A stretch of 9,339 nt of DNA, taken from assembly GCA_003159055.1 (NCBI GenBank), contig PMLH01000478.1, forward strand, positions 7,608-16,946, given 5' to 3'. The stretch's first letter is position 1. The number at the start of each line of letters is the position of its first letter. This document shows positions 1 to 6,642 of this stretch, one piece after another. The notes beneath the pieces are model-generated. The model was not told the DNA's origin, searched no databases, and worked only from the letters and a program-made list of their open reading frames with translations. This stretch comes from Myxococcales bacterium. Lineage in GTDB: Bacteria; Myxococcota; Polyangia; Fen-1088. A program made the translations under genes and the position numbers.

Positions 1-40
1 CTCGTCACCCAAAACATGACCGCACTTCTGACCGGCGGCA

Positions 41-1642
41 CTAGCGCGTGTTGCGAACGCAGTCGTAGCCCGAATCAGTGCTGCCGGTGTCGAGCACGTC
101 AAAGTCGCCTGGTTGAATGCCGCTGAGCACGTGCGAGCCGTTTTCGCCCCACAGATCGTCCCAGGTCTGGCTGCAGCCGGTTCCGTCTTCTGCCATGAGC
201 GCGATGTTGCCACCATCGGCGATGAGCATGCCGTAATGCTGCAGTCCGTACGTCACCGCACGAACGACGGGGTTGGTCGCGTCGAGTCCGCGCGCCGTCG
301 GATCGAAGTTGGCTTTCAGCCGCCAGCGCGAACCATAAATTGGCGCGTCTGGCGAAACCGCGGTGGGGCCGCCCGCATGGGTAGCCGGCCAGACGAACAC
401 CGGAGACGGGTTGCCGGCCGCGGCAGCCTTCTGGATGCGGTTGTTGGGTAACGCGAAGCGAATGGCGTGTTCGATCTTTCCGGATTGAATGTCGCCGATG
501 GTGAACAGCAGAGGCGCGATGGGGAAGCCGGCCGCGTCGGGCCCGGTGCAGCCACGACCGATGCCCCAGTTGCGCGTGGCCACCGGAGGCAGCGTCGACG
601 CCGGCGTAGGCGGCGCACCCCAAACGTCGCGGGTCATGTTCCAGGCGATGGTGCAGGTCGTGTAGAACAGGCTCTGCGCATAGGTCGCCTGGTAGGCCTC
701 GAACAGCGTGTTCGATGAGAAATCGGCCACCAGCATGTGACAATCGCCGTCAGGATTGCCGTTCACACGGTCGCCGCACACGTAGCCGGTTTCGCCTTCG
801 ATCCGGCCGCCAGCGGGAATCGGCATGCTGACGTTGGGGTCGCAGTCTGTGCTGTAGTCCATGGAATCCGTGGACGTGCGCGCCACCCGGGGTGTGTTCG
901 CATCCGCGTCGAGGATCACAAACGAAGTATCGATTTGCAGTCGGTTGTTGCCCCAGCCGCCGTTGCTTGCCAGCCAGGTTGTGGTGGCCGCTGAGTTCGA
1001 CCGGATGGGAGCGCTGCTGACGTCAGTGTAGATCCACGAGGTCGACGGGAAGTAGAGGCCGCTGCGCGCACCACAGTGGCCGACTGGGAGGCTGGCGTTC
1101 GTTCCGCCGCCATCGGCCGACCCACCCGTGCCCAGGCTGGCGTCGATGTTGGCGTCGATGCTGGCGTCGATGCTGCTGGCTCCGCCCGAACCGGTTGCTC
1201 CGTCGAAGACGGTGGTACCGCCAGCGCCGGTCCGGCCGCCCGAGCCGACCCTGCCGCCCGAGGCAATCGCCCCGTCGAGACTTGCGCGCCCGCCTGTACC
1301 GGTCGCACCGCCCGAGGCAATCGCCCCGTCGAGACTTGCGCGCCCGCCCGTACCGGTCGCACCGCCCGAGGCAATCGCCCCGTCGAGACTTGCGCCCCCG
1401 CCTGATCCGGGCGTGCCGCCGATCCCCGTGCGCCCACCCGAGCCGATAGGGGCGGTCGTACCGCCGCTGCCTGAAAGTCCGCCCGATCCAGGCGCACCAC
1501 CTTTGCTCTGAGCCCCGTCGGTGCCGTTCGCATCGGCCTTGCCGCGCGTTCCGCCCGACCCGCTGCCGCTTGTGTTGTTGGACGAACTGCACCCGAAACC
1601 GGCCAACCAGAAGCCCACTGCCAATAGTCCCACGATTCGCAT
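41..1642 (-). CDS. Gly-rich-linker lipoprotein with conserved secreted domain of unknown function
   Basis: 533 aa. Residues 1-18 form a lipoprotein signal peptide (hydrophobic stretch ending AGFGC; C18 the probable lipidated Cys), so the protein is probably envelope-anchored. Residues 19-188 are a low-complexity spacer of GSGG/TGG units, including an 18-residue tandem repeat (ASLDGAIASGGATGTGGR, about residues 84-137) and a short SIDA repeat (about 157-169). Residues 189-533 form a compact domain with about ten Cys. Its motifs, FPSTSWIYTDVSSAP, GCTGPDAAGFPI, EHAIRF, FVWPATHA, RWRLKANFD and YGMLIADGG, are ones I recall from a widespread secreted bacterial domain without assigned activity. I see no recognisable catalytic site. 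The ATG at 1642 directly precedes the signal peptide; the nearest Shine-Dalgarno-like GAGG is 13 nt upstream, rather far. It lies 68 bp downstream of the heme-like lipoprotein on the same strand, so it may be a fourth operon gene or have its own promoter. Gene confidence is high, function unknown. Confidence 0.9.
   Translation of the reverse strand: MRIVGLLAVGFWLAGFGCSSSNNTSGSGSGGTRGKADANGTDGAQSKGGAPGSGGLSGSGGTTAPIGSGGRTGIGGTPGSGGGASLDGAIASGGATGTGGRASLDGAIASGGATGTGGRASLDGAIASGGRVGSGGRTGAGGTTVFDGATGSGGASSIDASIDANIDASLGTGGSADGGGTNASLPVGHCGARSGLYFPSTSWIYTDVSSAPIRSNSAATTTWLASNGGWGNNRLQIDTSFVILDADANTPRVARTSTDSMDYSTDCDPNVSMPIPAGGRIEGETGYVCGDRVNGNPDGDCHMLVADFSSNTLFEAYQATYAQSLFYTTCTIAWNMTRDVWGAPPTPASTLPPVATRNWGIGRGCTGPDAAGFPIAPLLFTIGDIQSGKIEHAIRFALPNNRIQKAAAAGNPSPVFVWPATHAGGPTAVSPDAPIYGSRWRLKANFDPTARGLDATNPVVRAVTYGLQHYGMLIADGGNIALMAEDGTGCSQTWDDLWGENGSHVLSGIQPGDFDVLDTGSTDSGYDCVRNTR
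1138..1173. repeat. Three 12-bp tandem units encoding SIDA-type repeat
   Basis: Three consecutive 12-bp units (tggcgtcgatgY on the plus strand) start at 1138, 1150 and 1162. They encode the S-I-D-A/N repeat in the linker of the minus-strand lipoprotein. The unit is a multiple of three, so copy-number change preserves the frame. Confidence 0.75.
1256..1417. repeat. 54-bp tandem repeat within lipoprotein linker
   Basis: Three consecutive 54-bp units begin at 1256, 1310 and 1364. Units 1 and 2 differ by about one base. Unit 3 matches closely over its first roughly 40 bases, then diverges. On the minus strand they encode the 18-residue unit ASLDGAIASGGATGTGGR. The near-identity at DNA level suggests recent slippage or unequal-crossover expansion, and the length keeps the reading frame. 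Confidence 0.9.
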
Positions 1643-1652
1643 GGGTGACAGG

Positions 1653-1696
1653 GTACCTCAATTTGCCGCGCGCGTCCTCTTTGCGTACCTCGATTT
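1653..1696. promoter_or_regulatory. Pair of 12-bp direct repeats, 32 bp apart
   Basis: GTACCTCaATTT (1653-1664) and GTACCTCgATTT (1685-1696) are near-identical, start 32 bp apart, and both lie in the 68-bp gap upstream of the minus-strand lipoprotein start at 1642. The spacing is about three helical turns, as for two binding sites on one DNA face. On the sense strand each reads AAATyGAGGTAC, so the copy nearer the ATG also supplies the GAGG that may act as a distant ribosome-binding site. A regulatory role is inference. Confidence 0.3.
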
Positions 1697-1710
1697 TTAC
1701 GCCCGGTGCG

Positions 1711-2133
1711 CTACGGCTCGCTCGGCACGGGCAACCCCATGATCCAACTTGCGATGGTATCGTAGTCTCTGCTGTCCGGGCTAAGTACCTCGCCGCCAGT
1801 GTGCGATTCGCCCGTTGCTCGGCGGAGCAGCAGGCTGGCCGCCGGATCGCCCGGCACCACCAGCGCAAGCACCATGGCCCGATCCAAGCGGGCGTTGCCG
1901 GTCAAGACCAGGCCGGTGTATTCGCCTATGCCCCCGACCTCGTGACAGCCCTCCCAGTGGATCTGCAGAATCGGGTACACCGAGCTTTCGAAGGTAAAAT
2001 CAGCAACCAGAACATCGTTGCCCGCGTCCGGTCCGCCGTCGCGCGGTGCCGGACCGCGATGGAAATCTGCGCAGCCAAGGCCGCAGGCGCCCAGGCAGAA
2101 GGCCAGCGCCCACGGCTTCCAATCAAAACGCAT
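1711..2133 (-). CDS. Small lipoprotein resembling monoheme cytochrome c, heme motif degenerate
   Basis: 140 aa. Residues 1-21 are a lipoprotein signal with two candidate lipoboxes (LGAC ending at C17, GLGC ending at C21). After a short Gly/Asp-rich spacer comes a domain with the layout of small lipoprotein/planctomycete-type cytochrome c domains: VYPILQ at residues 52-57, the heme-site position at 60-64, LVLTG, VVPGDPAASLLLRR (92-105), GGEVLSPDSRDYDTIASWI (113-131). The expected CxxCH reads W60-E-G-C63-H64, so the first heme-linking Cys is Trp, and I see no Met of an MPP-type distal-ligand loop. It could bind heme through one thioether, bind none, or carry a sequencing error; a single base (TGG versus TGC) separates the two forms. 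The start ATG lies 11 bp inside the upstream barrel gene, implying translational coupling. It is the third gene of the redox cluster. Confidence 0.82.
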   Translation of the reverse strand: MRFDWKPWALAFCLGACGLGCADFHRGPAPRDGGPDAGNDVLVADFTFESSVYPILQIHWEGCHEVGGIGEYTGLVLTGNARLDRAMVLALVVPGDPAASLLLRRATGESHTGGEVLSPDSRDYDTIASWIMGLPVPSEP

Positions 2134-3322
2134 AGGTCACCATCAGGCGAAGGAAGTCGTCGGGGCGTTCGTCGACCTTCTCAAAATTCCAGTAATAGGC
2201 CAGCATCACTTGCGCCGACGCGTACTCGTATACCAGCGCCAGATTGTGATGCGAGCCATCGCTCGGATCGGCGCGGGCTTCGTCGTAGGTGAGGCCGCGC
2301 CGATTGTTGAAGGTGGCGAGGCCGCTGCGTGCCTGCACATACAAGCCGTCGAGCAAGTACGCGCGCAGCCAAAGGTAGTCGGCGAAGTGATAGTACCCGC
2401 TCTCGTCGGACGAGGCCCCCGGCGTTTCGTAGCGGCCGGTCGCCGAGATGTGCGCGCGCACGAAACCTGCGCCCATTGCCACCCGATCCAGCACCGGCAG
2501 TGCCGGACGCCACAGCGCCAGATCCACCGCCTGCATGATGAGCAGCCGGCCGAAGCGCATCTGGTTCCAGTAGAAGGAATACCAAAGCGTCAGCGGCCCG
2601 CTGGCAAGCGCGAGGCGATTGCCAAACGCGATGCGCGCGCCGGCGTAGGCGGTGAGGTCGCGCTGCATATTCAGGGTTTGGTCTGGCGCCTCGAGATCGA
2701 AGCCCTGCACGGCGTAGACCTCGTCGGCGGCAGACACTCCGCCCGACGCGTAGGAAAACCGAATGCCCGCGCCGATGGCCGACCACACCACTGGCAGCGC
2801 GCGCTGATCCACGCCGCTTAGGCCGCCGTAGCTCTTGTGGAAAAGCGGATCCGGCCCGAAGGGAACCAAGATCTTCCCCGTGTGCAGCAGCACGCGCAAG
2901 CGCGAGCCCGTCTGCGACAACCGCGCGCTGAGCTCGTAGAAGTACTGCGAGAGCACCTCGGCATCAAAGCCGATGGGGATGTCGTCGCCCTGGCGCGAAA
3001 GGAACAGCAGGTGGTGATAGCTGCGGAAGGCGTTCTTGCCGCTGGTGAGATCGGCCGAACGGTCCGTGCGCTCGTAGGCGACGTCGAACATGCCGCCGAG
3101 ATGGATGCCGCCCGGCAGTCGGTAGCCGGCCGGGCCGCTCTTGGCAGGTTCGTCGTCGTCGTGGTCGTCGCCTTCGGGCTTGCCTTGCGTCCGGGAATCC
3201 TGAGCTTTCTCGCCAGCGTTGTCGCCGCCCGTTTCGTTCTCTTCCGACGCCACCGCGCGTGCGGTTCCAAACGCCGACAGCAAGGCGAAGCATGCGAGGG
3301 TTCCCCAATGCGTTACCGTCAT
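2123..3322 (-). CDS. Outer-membrane porin-like beta-barrel protein
   Basis: 399 aa. Residues 1-25 form a Sec signal peptide (hydrophobic FALLSAF, then an Ala-rich cleavage region near ARAVAS). Residues 26-62 are a highly charged, disordered-looking segment with an acidic/His cluster GDDHDDDE at 51-58. From about residue 68 the sequence alternates aromatic and polar residues as in beta-strands. It contains HTGKILVPFGPD (147-158), similar to the GK-x-PFG segment of phosphate-selective-porin-like barrels, and ends VTYAF, with the terminal Phe typical of barrels recognised by the BAM machinery. I chose the ATG at 3322 because it directly precedes the signal peptide and overlaps the cytochrome stop in an ATGA; longer in-frame starts lie inside the cytochrome gene and encode no signal. 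The neighbours suggest a barrel serving a redox module, but the transported substrate cannot be read from the sequence. Confidence 0.85.
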   Translation of the reverse strand: MTVTHWGTLACFALLSAFGTARAVASEENETGGDNAGEKAQDSRTQGKPEGDDHDDDEPAKSGPAGYRLPGGIHLGGMFDVAYERTDRSADLTSGKNAFRSYHHLLFLSRQGDDIPIGFDAEVLSQYFYELSARLSQTGSRLRVLLHTGKILVPFGPDPLFHKSYGGLSGVDQRALPVVWSAIGAGIRFSYASGGVSAADEVYAVQGFDLEAPDQTLNMQRDLTAYAGARIAFGNRLALASGPLTLWYSFYWNQMRFGRLLIMQAVDLALWRPALPVLDRVAMGAGFVRAHISATGRYETPGASSDESGYYHFADYLWLRAYLLDGLYVQARSGLATFNNRRGLTYDEARADPSDGSHHNLALVYEYASAQVMLAYYWNFEKVDERPDDFLRLMVTYAF

Positions 3323-3684
3323 GGCATGTGACACGAGGTTTTGCACACGGCACGTGCCCCGCTGGTCGGCGGAGCGACCTTGCCGTTGTGGCAGGCGCCG
3401 CAGAATTTGCCTTCGTCCATGTCTTCGTGGGTGAAGCCCTTGCGCGTGCGCGGAAACAGCGATGGGTGGCAGTCGAAGCACTGGAACTGGTCATGCTGCC
3501 AGTGGGAGAACCGCGCGGCCGCCGGCGGATCCGCCTTGCCGTGCTCCTTCACCACCGGCACCCGCACCTCGACCGGCACCGCGAAAAGCGACGCCGAAAG
3601 CAGCGTCACGGCCGCGCCGAGGGCGAGCGCCAGGGTCACGATTTTTTGCCGCGGGCCGAAGGCACGCCCGTGCCACGAGAGCAT
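3319..3684 (-). CDS. Triheme c7-type cytochrome, periplasmic
   Basis: 121 aa. After a basic N-terminus (RAFGPRQK), a hydrophobic segment at residues 14-36 is a signal peptide or uncleaved membrane anchor. The mature part has the order of a c7/c3-like triheme domain: FSHWQH (H61, H64), C69-F-D-C72-H73, FTHEDM (H86), C95-G-A-C98-H99, and C114-K-T-S-C118-H119. That is three heme attachment sites plus three extra His, enough for bis-His ligation of all three. The third site has three residues between the cysteines (CX3CH) instead of two. The domain resembles the triheme c7-type cytochrome family; the role would be electron transfer in the periplasm or at the inner membrane. I prefer the ATG at 3684, just before the signal segment with GGTGA about 10 nt upstream; a start at 3810 adds 42 uncharged-looking residues without signal character. 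The stop overlaps the barrel start by 4 bp. Confidence 0.88.
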   Translation of the reverse strand: MLSWHGRAFGPRQKIVTLALALGAAVTLLSASLFAVPVEVRVPVVKEHGKADPPAAARFSHWQHDQFQCFDCHPSLFPRTRKGFTHEDMDEGKFCGACHNGKVAPPTSGARAVCKTSCHMP

Positions 3685-3915
3685 GAAGGTCTTTTCACCG
3701 AAATGCGCGATTCCGTCAACTGTGCGACGTCCCCGATACCTGGGTGAAACCTCCAGTTCATTCGACTGCGAGGCCGTCACCGACGGGAAACCGGGGCTCG
3801 CGTGGGGCATCTGAACAGGTGAGGAGGTGGAAAATAGATAACGAGAATTAGCCTAAAGAAATCCACGTTCCGCCGGACGCTACAAGACGGGTGAGCTCCA
3901 TCGCAGCACCGGCCC

Positions 3916-3956
3916 AGGACCATCCGAGTTCCCCTTTTCTGAACTTGGGTGGTCCT
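3916..3956 (+). promoter_or_regulatory. Strong RNA hairpin in divergent intergenic region
   Basis: The left arm AGGACCATCCGAGTTC (3916-3931) and right arm GAACTTGGGTGGTCCT (3941-3956) are separated by a 9-nt pyrimidine-rich loop (CCCTTTTCT). All 16 positions pair in plus-strand RNA, two of them as G-U wobbles; on the minus strand those two become A-C mismatches, favouring a plus-strand RNA function. The following bases, TTCCTTATCC, are pyrimidine-rich but not a clean U-tract. It could be a 5'-leader structure or attenuator of the gene starting 161 nt downstream, a terminator of an unseen short transcript, or part of a small RNA. Confidence 0.6.
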
Positions 3957-4104
3957 TTCCTTATCCACGGGATGCGTCCGAGCGATGGGCGCGGTCTTGA
4001 CATGATTTGCCTTTGGGAAGACCGTACTGCCAGCGAAGGGGCCGCCCGGTTGCACCTGTTCCAGGATGAAGCTGGGCCAAGCTTCTGACCAGCTGACTGC
4101 TCAT

Positions 4105-4109
4105 GGAGG
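4105..4109 (+). promoter_or_regulatory. Ribosome-binding site fixing the 4117 start
   Basis: GGAGG lies 7 nt upstream of the ATG at 4117. This selects the ATG that directly precedes the lipoprotein signal peptide over an in-frame ATG at 4066, which would add 17 polar residues in front of the signal. Confidence 0.8.
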
Positions 4110-4116
4110 GAATCTG

Positions 4117-6567
4117 ATGAAAGCGCGAGCGCCTTGGTTTGTCCTATCGTTGCTCACCCTGTGCTTGTTCCCGTCCTGTGGTGGAGGATCGAGCGGTGGG
4201 GCCGGCACCTGCCTCGACCTTTCGGGATCCTGGAGCGTGACTTCGATCGATGACAACACCCAATGCGGCGATCCTGTCTCGACCAACACCTGGATGGCCG
4301 TGACCATGCAGAATGGCTGCTCCTATACCATGACCTCTGAGAGCGAAACCGTCACCGGGACTATCTCCGGTCGCACAGTCACTGGCACATCCATCTCGCG
4401 AGACGGGATGACGAAAGGCAACGTCACAGCAACCATATCCCAGGACGGCACTTCGATCACCGGGACCGACGTCTGGACCCGCGCGAGCCTCACCAAGAAC
4501 TGCACCGGAACCAGTCAGGTTGCCGCGTACCGCAACGGAGCGATCCCCGATGCTGGCATGCCCGTCTTGGGCAGCGGCGGTGCAACCGTGCTGGGCTTCG
4601 GTGGAAGCCTGGCTAGCGGTGGCGCCATCGGCACTGGGGGCCAGGGTGGCTCCGGTGGCGCGAATGCCGGCCATGCCGACGCTGCCGTCTCGGATGCCAA
4701 GCCGATAGGCGCATGCGGCTTGGTCGGTTTGTTTCCAACCACGCAGGCCAATCACGTGGTCACAAGCGGTGGCTACGCCTATGTCGCCAACGGCAAGGAA
4801 GGCATCAGCATTCTCGACGTCACGAATCCGGCCAAGCCCAGCTTGGCGGGATCGCTGCCGACCACCAACGCCACCAAGCTCGCGATCAACGGCAACATCC
4901 TCTATGTCGCCGATGGCAGCGGCGGCCTGAAGGTCGTCGATGTCACCAATCCTGCGAGCCCCAAGCTCGTTGCCACGCCGACCCTGCCGAGCATCGGTCC
5001 GTCCGAGCTCCAAACCCTCGCCTTGAGCGGAGGATATCTCTATGGCGGATACGTCGGGCTGAGCATTTTCGATGTCGCCACGCCCTCGGCACCGGTGGGC
5101 AAGGGATCGCTCAACAGCACGTTCGTGGAGGACCTGGTTGTCGAAGGAACGGTCGTCTATGCGGCAACTGCCAACGGCCTGGAGACCTACAGCGTCGTCT
5201 CGCCGGCAGGCCCGTTCGTCATCGCCCACGGCGTGAACAGCGATTGGGACCATGCCATCGCGCTCTCTTCCGGCTACGCTTATCTCGGGGGGCAGAACGG
5301 GCTTTCCGTGTTCGACGTATCGTCTCCGTCCACACCGTCTCTCGTGGCCTCCTCAGGCGCGATCAGCTCCATCAATGCCAAGACCACGCAGGGGACGACC
5401 CTCTTCGTGAGCGGCCAGGGCCCCGGCTTGACCATGGTCGACGTGTCGAACCCGAAGGCGCCCAAGGTGCTTGGCAAGTGCGGCGAGACCTTGGTCGGAA
5501 GCGCCAACAACCTCACCATTTCTGGATCGTATGGCTACGTTGCCGCAGGCAATGCCGGCGTCATCATTCTCGACCTTTCCATGGTGCTGGTCCGCAATAC
5601 CGACGCCGGGTCTGGCCCAGAGGTCTCGCCCATCGACGCCGGAGCCATCGGCGGCAGCCCGAGCGCAGACGGGGGAACCCTCCCGCCGTCCGGCAGCCCT
5701 TGCAGTCTCGTCGCCTATTACCCAGCCCCGCTTGCCAATCACGTCGTCACGAGCGGCGGCCGCACCTACGTTGCGGAAGGAAAGTACGGCATCGAAATCG
5801 TCGATTTGACGAGCTCGCCACCCAAGGCGTTGGGCGCCTTGCCGACAACGAACGCCACGCGGCTGGCCATCAGCGGAAGCGACCTCTACCTCGCCGACGG
5901 CGCCGGCGGCATCAAGGTCATCGACGTCAGCAATCCTGCCAGCCCGCAGATTGTCGCCACCCCTGCGACATCGGACCACTCTCCCGAGATCGACACCCTG
6001 CTGCTCGTCGGGAACAATCTCTATGCAGGATTCTGGAGCTTCAACGTATTCGATGTTACGAACCCGGCGGCTACGGTGGCCCGAGGCTATCTCGACACCA
6101 ACTTCCTCCAAGATTTGGCGACCGATGGAACGCTGGTCTACGCCGCCACAGCAGACGGCCTGGATATCTACAGCGTCGTCTCACCGTCGAGTCCCTTCTT
6201 GGTCGGCACCGGGACGAGCGCCGACTGGGGGGCTGCCATCGCCGTCTCTCCCGGCTATGCCTACTACGGCGGCCGCAGCGGGCTTTCGGTCTTCGACGTC
6301 TCGACACCCACTGCTCCGTCGCTGGTTTCTTCATCGGGAGCCGTCACACCGATCAACGCCCTGGCCCTGCACAACAAGTATCTCTATGTAGCCGGCCAAG
6401 GCCCTGGCCTAAGCATCATGGATGTCTCCAATCCGACGGCTCCGAAGGTCGTAGGCAAGTGTGGTGAGACGGCTGTGGGAACGCCGACGAGCATAACCAT
6501 CTCCGGGTCGTACGGATACGTTGCGGGCGGCAATGGCGGGGTCTTCCTGCTCAGCCTTGCGCTGTAG
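4117..6567 (+). CDS. Lipoprotein with two tandem LVIVD-like beta-propellers
   Basis: 816 aa. Residues 1-21 are a lipoprotein signal (LLTLCLFPSC; C21 the likely lipidated Cys). Residues 32-139 form a beta-rich domain with repeated Thr/Ser/Gly strands (GTISGRTVTGTSI and similar) and four Cys. Residues 140-198 are a GSGG-type spacer. Two homologous propellers follow, about 200-488 and 529-816, joined by a Gly/Pro/Asp-rich linker. Each carries seven repeats ending in a D-V/L-[TS]-x-P-like turn, the LVIVD pattern (ISILDVTNPAKP, LKVVDVTNPASP and so on). Paired cysteines (C200/C455 and C529/C782) sit at the first and last blades and probably lock each ring. LVIVD proteins are surface beta-propellers, generally of binding rather than enzymatic role; no ligand can be assigned. 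The RBS GGAGG at 4105 supports the start. The gene converges on the hydrolase gene with a 75-bp gap. Confidence 0.92.
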   Translation: MKARAPWFVLSLLTLCLFPSCGGGSSGGAGTCLDLSGSWSVTSIDDNTQCGDPVSTNTWMAVTMQNGCSYTMTSESETVTGTISGRTVTGTSISRDGMTKGNVTATISQDGTSITGTDVWTRASLTKNCTGTSQVAAYRNGAIPDAGMPVLGSGGATVLGFGGSLASGGAIGTGGQGGSGGANAGHADAAVSDAKPIGACGLVGLFPTTQANHVVTSGGYAYVANGKEGISILDVTNPAKPSLAGSLPTTNATKLAINGNILYVADGSGGLKVVDVTNPASPKLVATPTLPSIGPSELQTLALSGGYLYGGYVGLSIFDVATPSAPVGKGSLNSTFVEDLVVEGTVVYAATANGLETYSVVSPAGPFVIAHGVNSDWDHAIALSSGYAYLGGQNGLSVFDVSSPSTPSLVASSGAISSINAKTTQGTTLFVSGQGPGLTMVDVSNPKAPKVLGKCGETLVGSANNLTISGSYGYVAAGNAGVIILDLSMVLVRNTDAGSGPEVSPIDAGAIGGSPSADGGTLPPSGSPCSLVAYYPAPLANHVVTSGGRTYVAEGKYGIEIVDLTSSPPKALGALPTTNATRLAISGSDLYLADGAGGIKVIDVSNPASPQIVATPATSDHSPEIDTLLLVGNNLYAGFWSFNVFDVTNPAATVARGYLDTNFLQDLATDGTLVYAATADGLDIYSVVSPSSPFLVGTGTSADWGAAIAVSPGYAYYGGRSGLSVFDVSTPTAPSLVSSSGAVTPINALALHNKYLYVAGQGPGLSIMDVSNPTAPKVVGKCGETAVGTPTSITISGSYGYVAGGNGGVFLLSLAL
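4714..6564. repeat. Internal duplication: two about 0.86-kb propeller modules
   Basis: The segment encoding residues 200-488 (4714-5580) is repeated as residues 529-816 (5701-6564). They align without large gaps, offset about 327-329 residues, with long matching blocks (ANHVVTSGG, LPTTNAT, YAATA.GL, LSVFDVS, AGQGPGL, KCGET.VG, ISGSYGYVA.GN). Many synonymous and amino-acid differences show an old duplication rather than an assembly artefact. Confidence 0.85.
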
Positions 6568-6642
6568 CCGGGAGGAGAGTGGCTGCTTGCCTGCGACGGC
6601 GGCGGCCTTTAGGTCGTGGCGGGCCCTGGCGCTGAGGACGGC

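Larger units (their letters stand above)
3685..4116. other. Divergent intergenic region, 432 bp
   Basis: This lies between the minus-strand redox cluster and the plus-strand double-propeller gene and should hold both promoters. Visible content: an AT-rich patch at about 3831-3861 in otherwise GC-rich DNA, with a possible minus-strand -10 (TATCTA, 3840-3835) but no good -35; a long hairpin at 3916-3956; and a TTGACA at 3997-4002 on the plus strand without a well-spaced -10. Short open frames crossing the region have no family resemblance and no convincing ribosome-binding sites. Confidence 0.6.

Noticed and set aside
1128..1511. Plus-strand open frame encoding a Pro-rich repeat protein, opposite the Gly-rich linker
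   Set aside because: It is the mirror of the 54-bp repeat in the real lipoprotein gene. A frame-preserving, stop-poor GC-rich repeat leaves several frames open, and there is no signal or start context.
3685..3810. N-terminal extension of the triheme cytochrome from an ATG at 3810
   Set aside because: It adds 42 residues without signal character in front of a good signal segment, and no Shine-Dalgarno lies upstream of 3810.
3819..3832. GAGGAGGTGG resembling a strong ribosome-binding site on the plus strand
   Set aside because: No start codon at proper spacing opens a frame of useful length; the overlapping GTG frame stops after four codons.
3997..4030. TTGACA as a -35 box for the double-propeller gene
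   Set aside because: No -10-like hexamer at 16-18 bp; the nearest TACTGC is about 22 bp away.
3777..4055. Minus-strand 92-residue open frame in the divergent gap
   Set aside because: No family resemblance, no ribosome-binding site, and it would overlap the cytochrome leader and the hairpin.
6568..6642. Bidirectional terminator between the convergent genes
   Set aside because: I found only very short self-complementary stretches and no U-tract on either strand.
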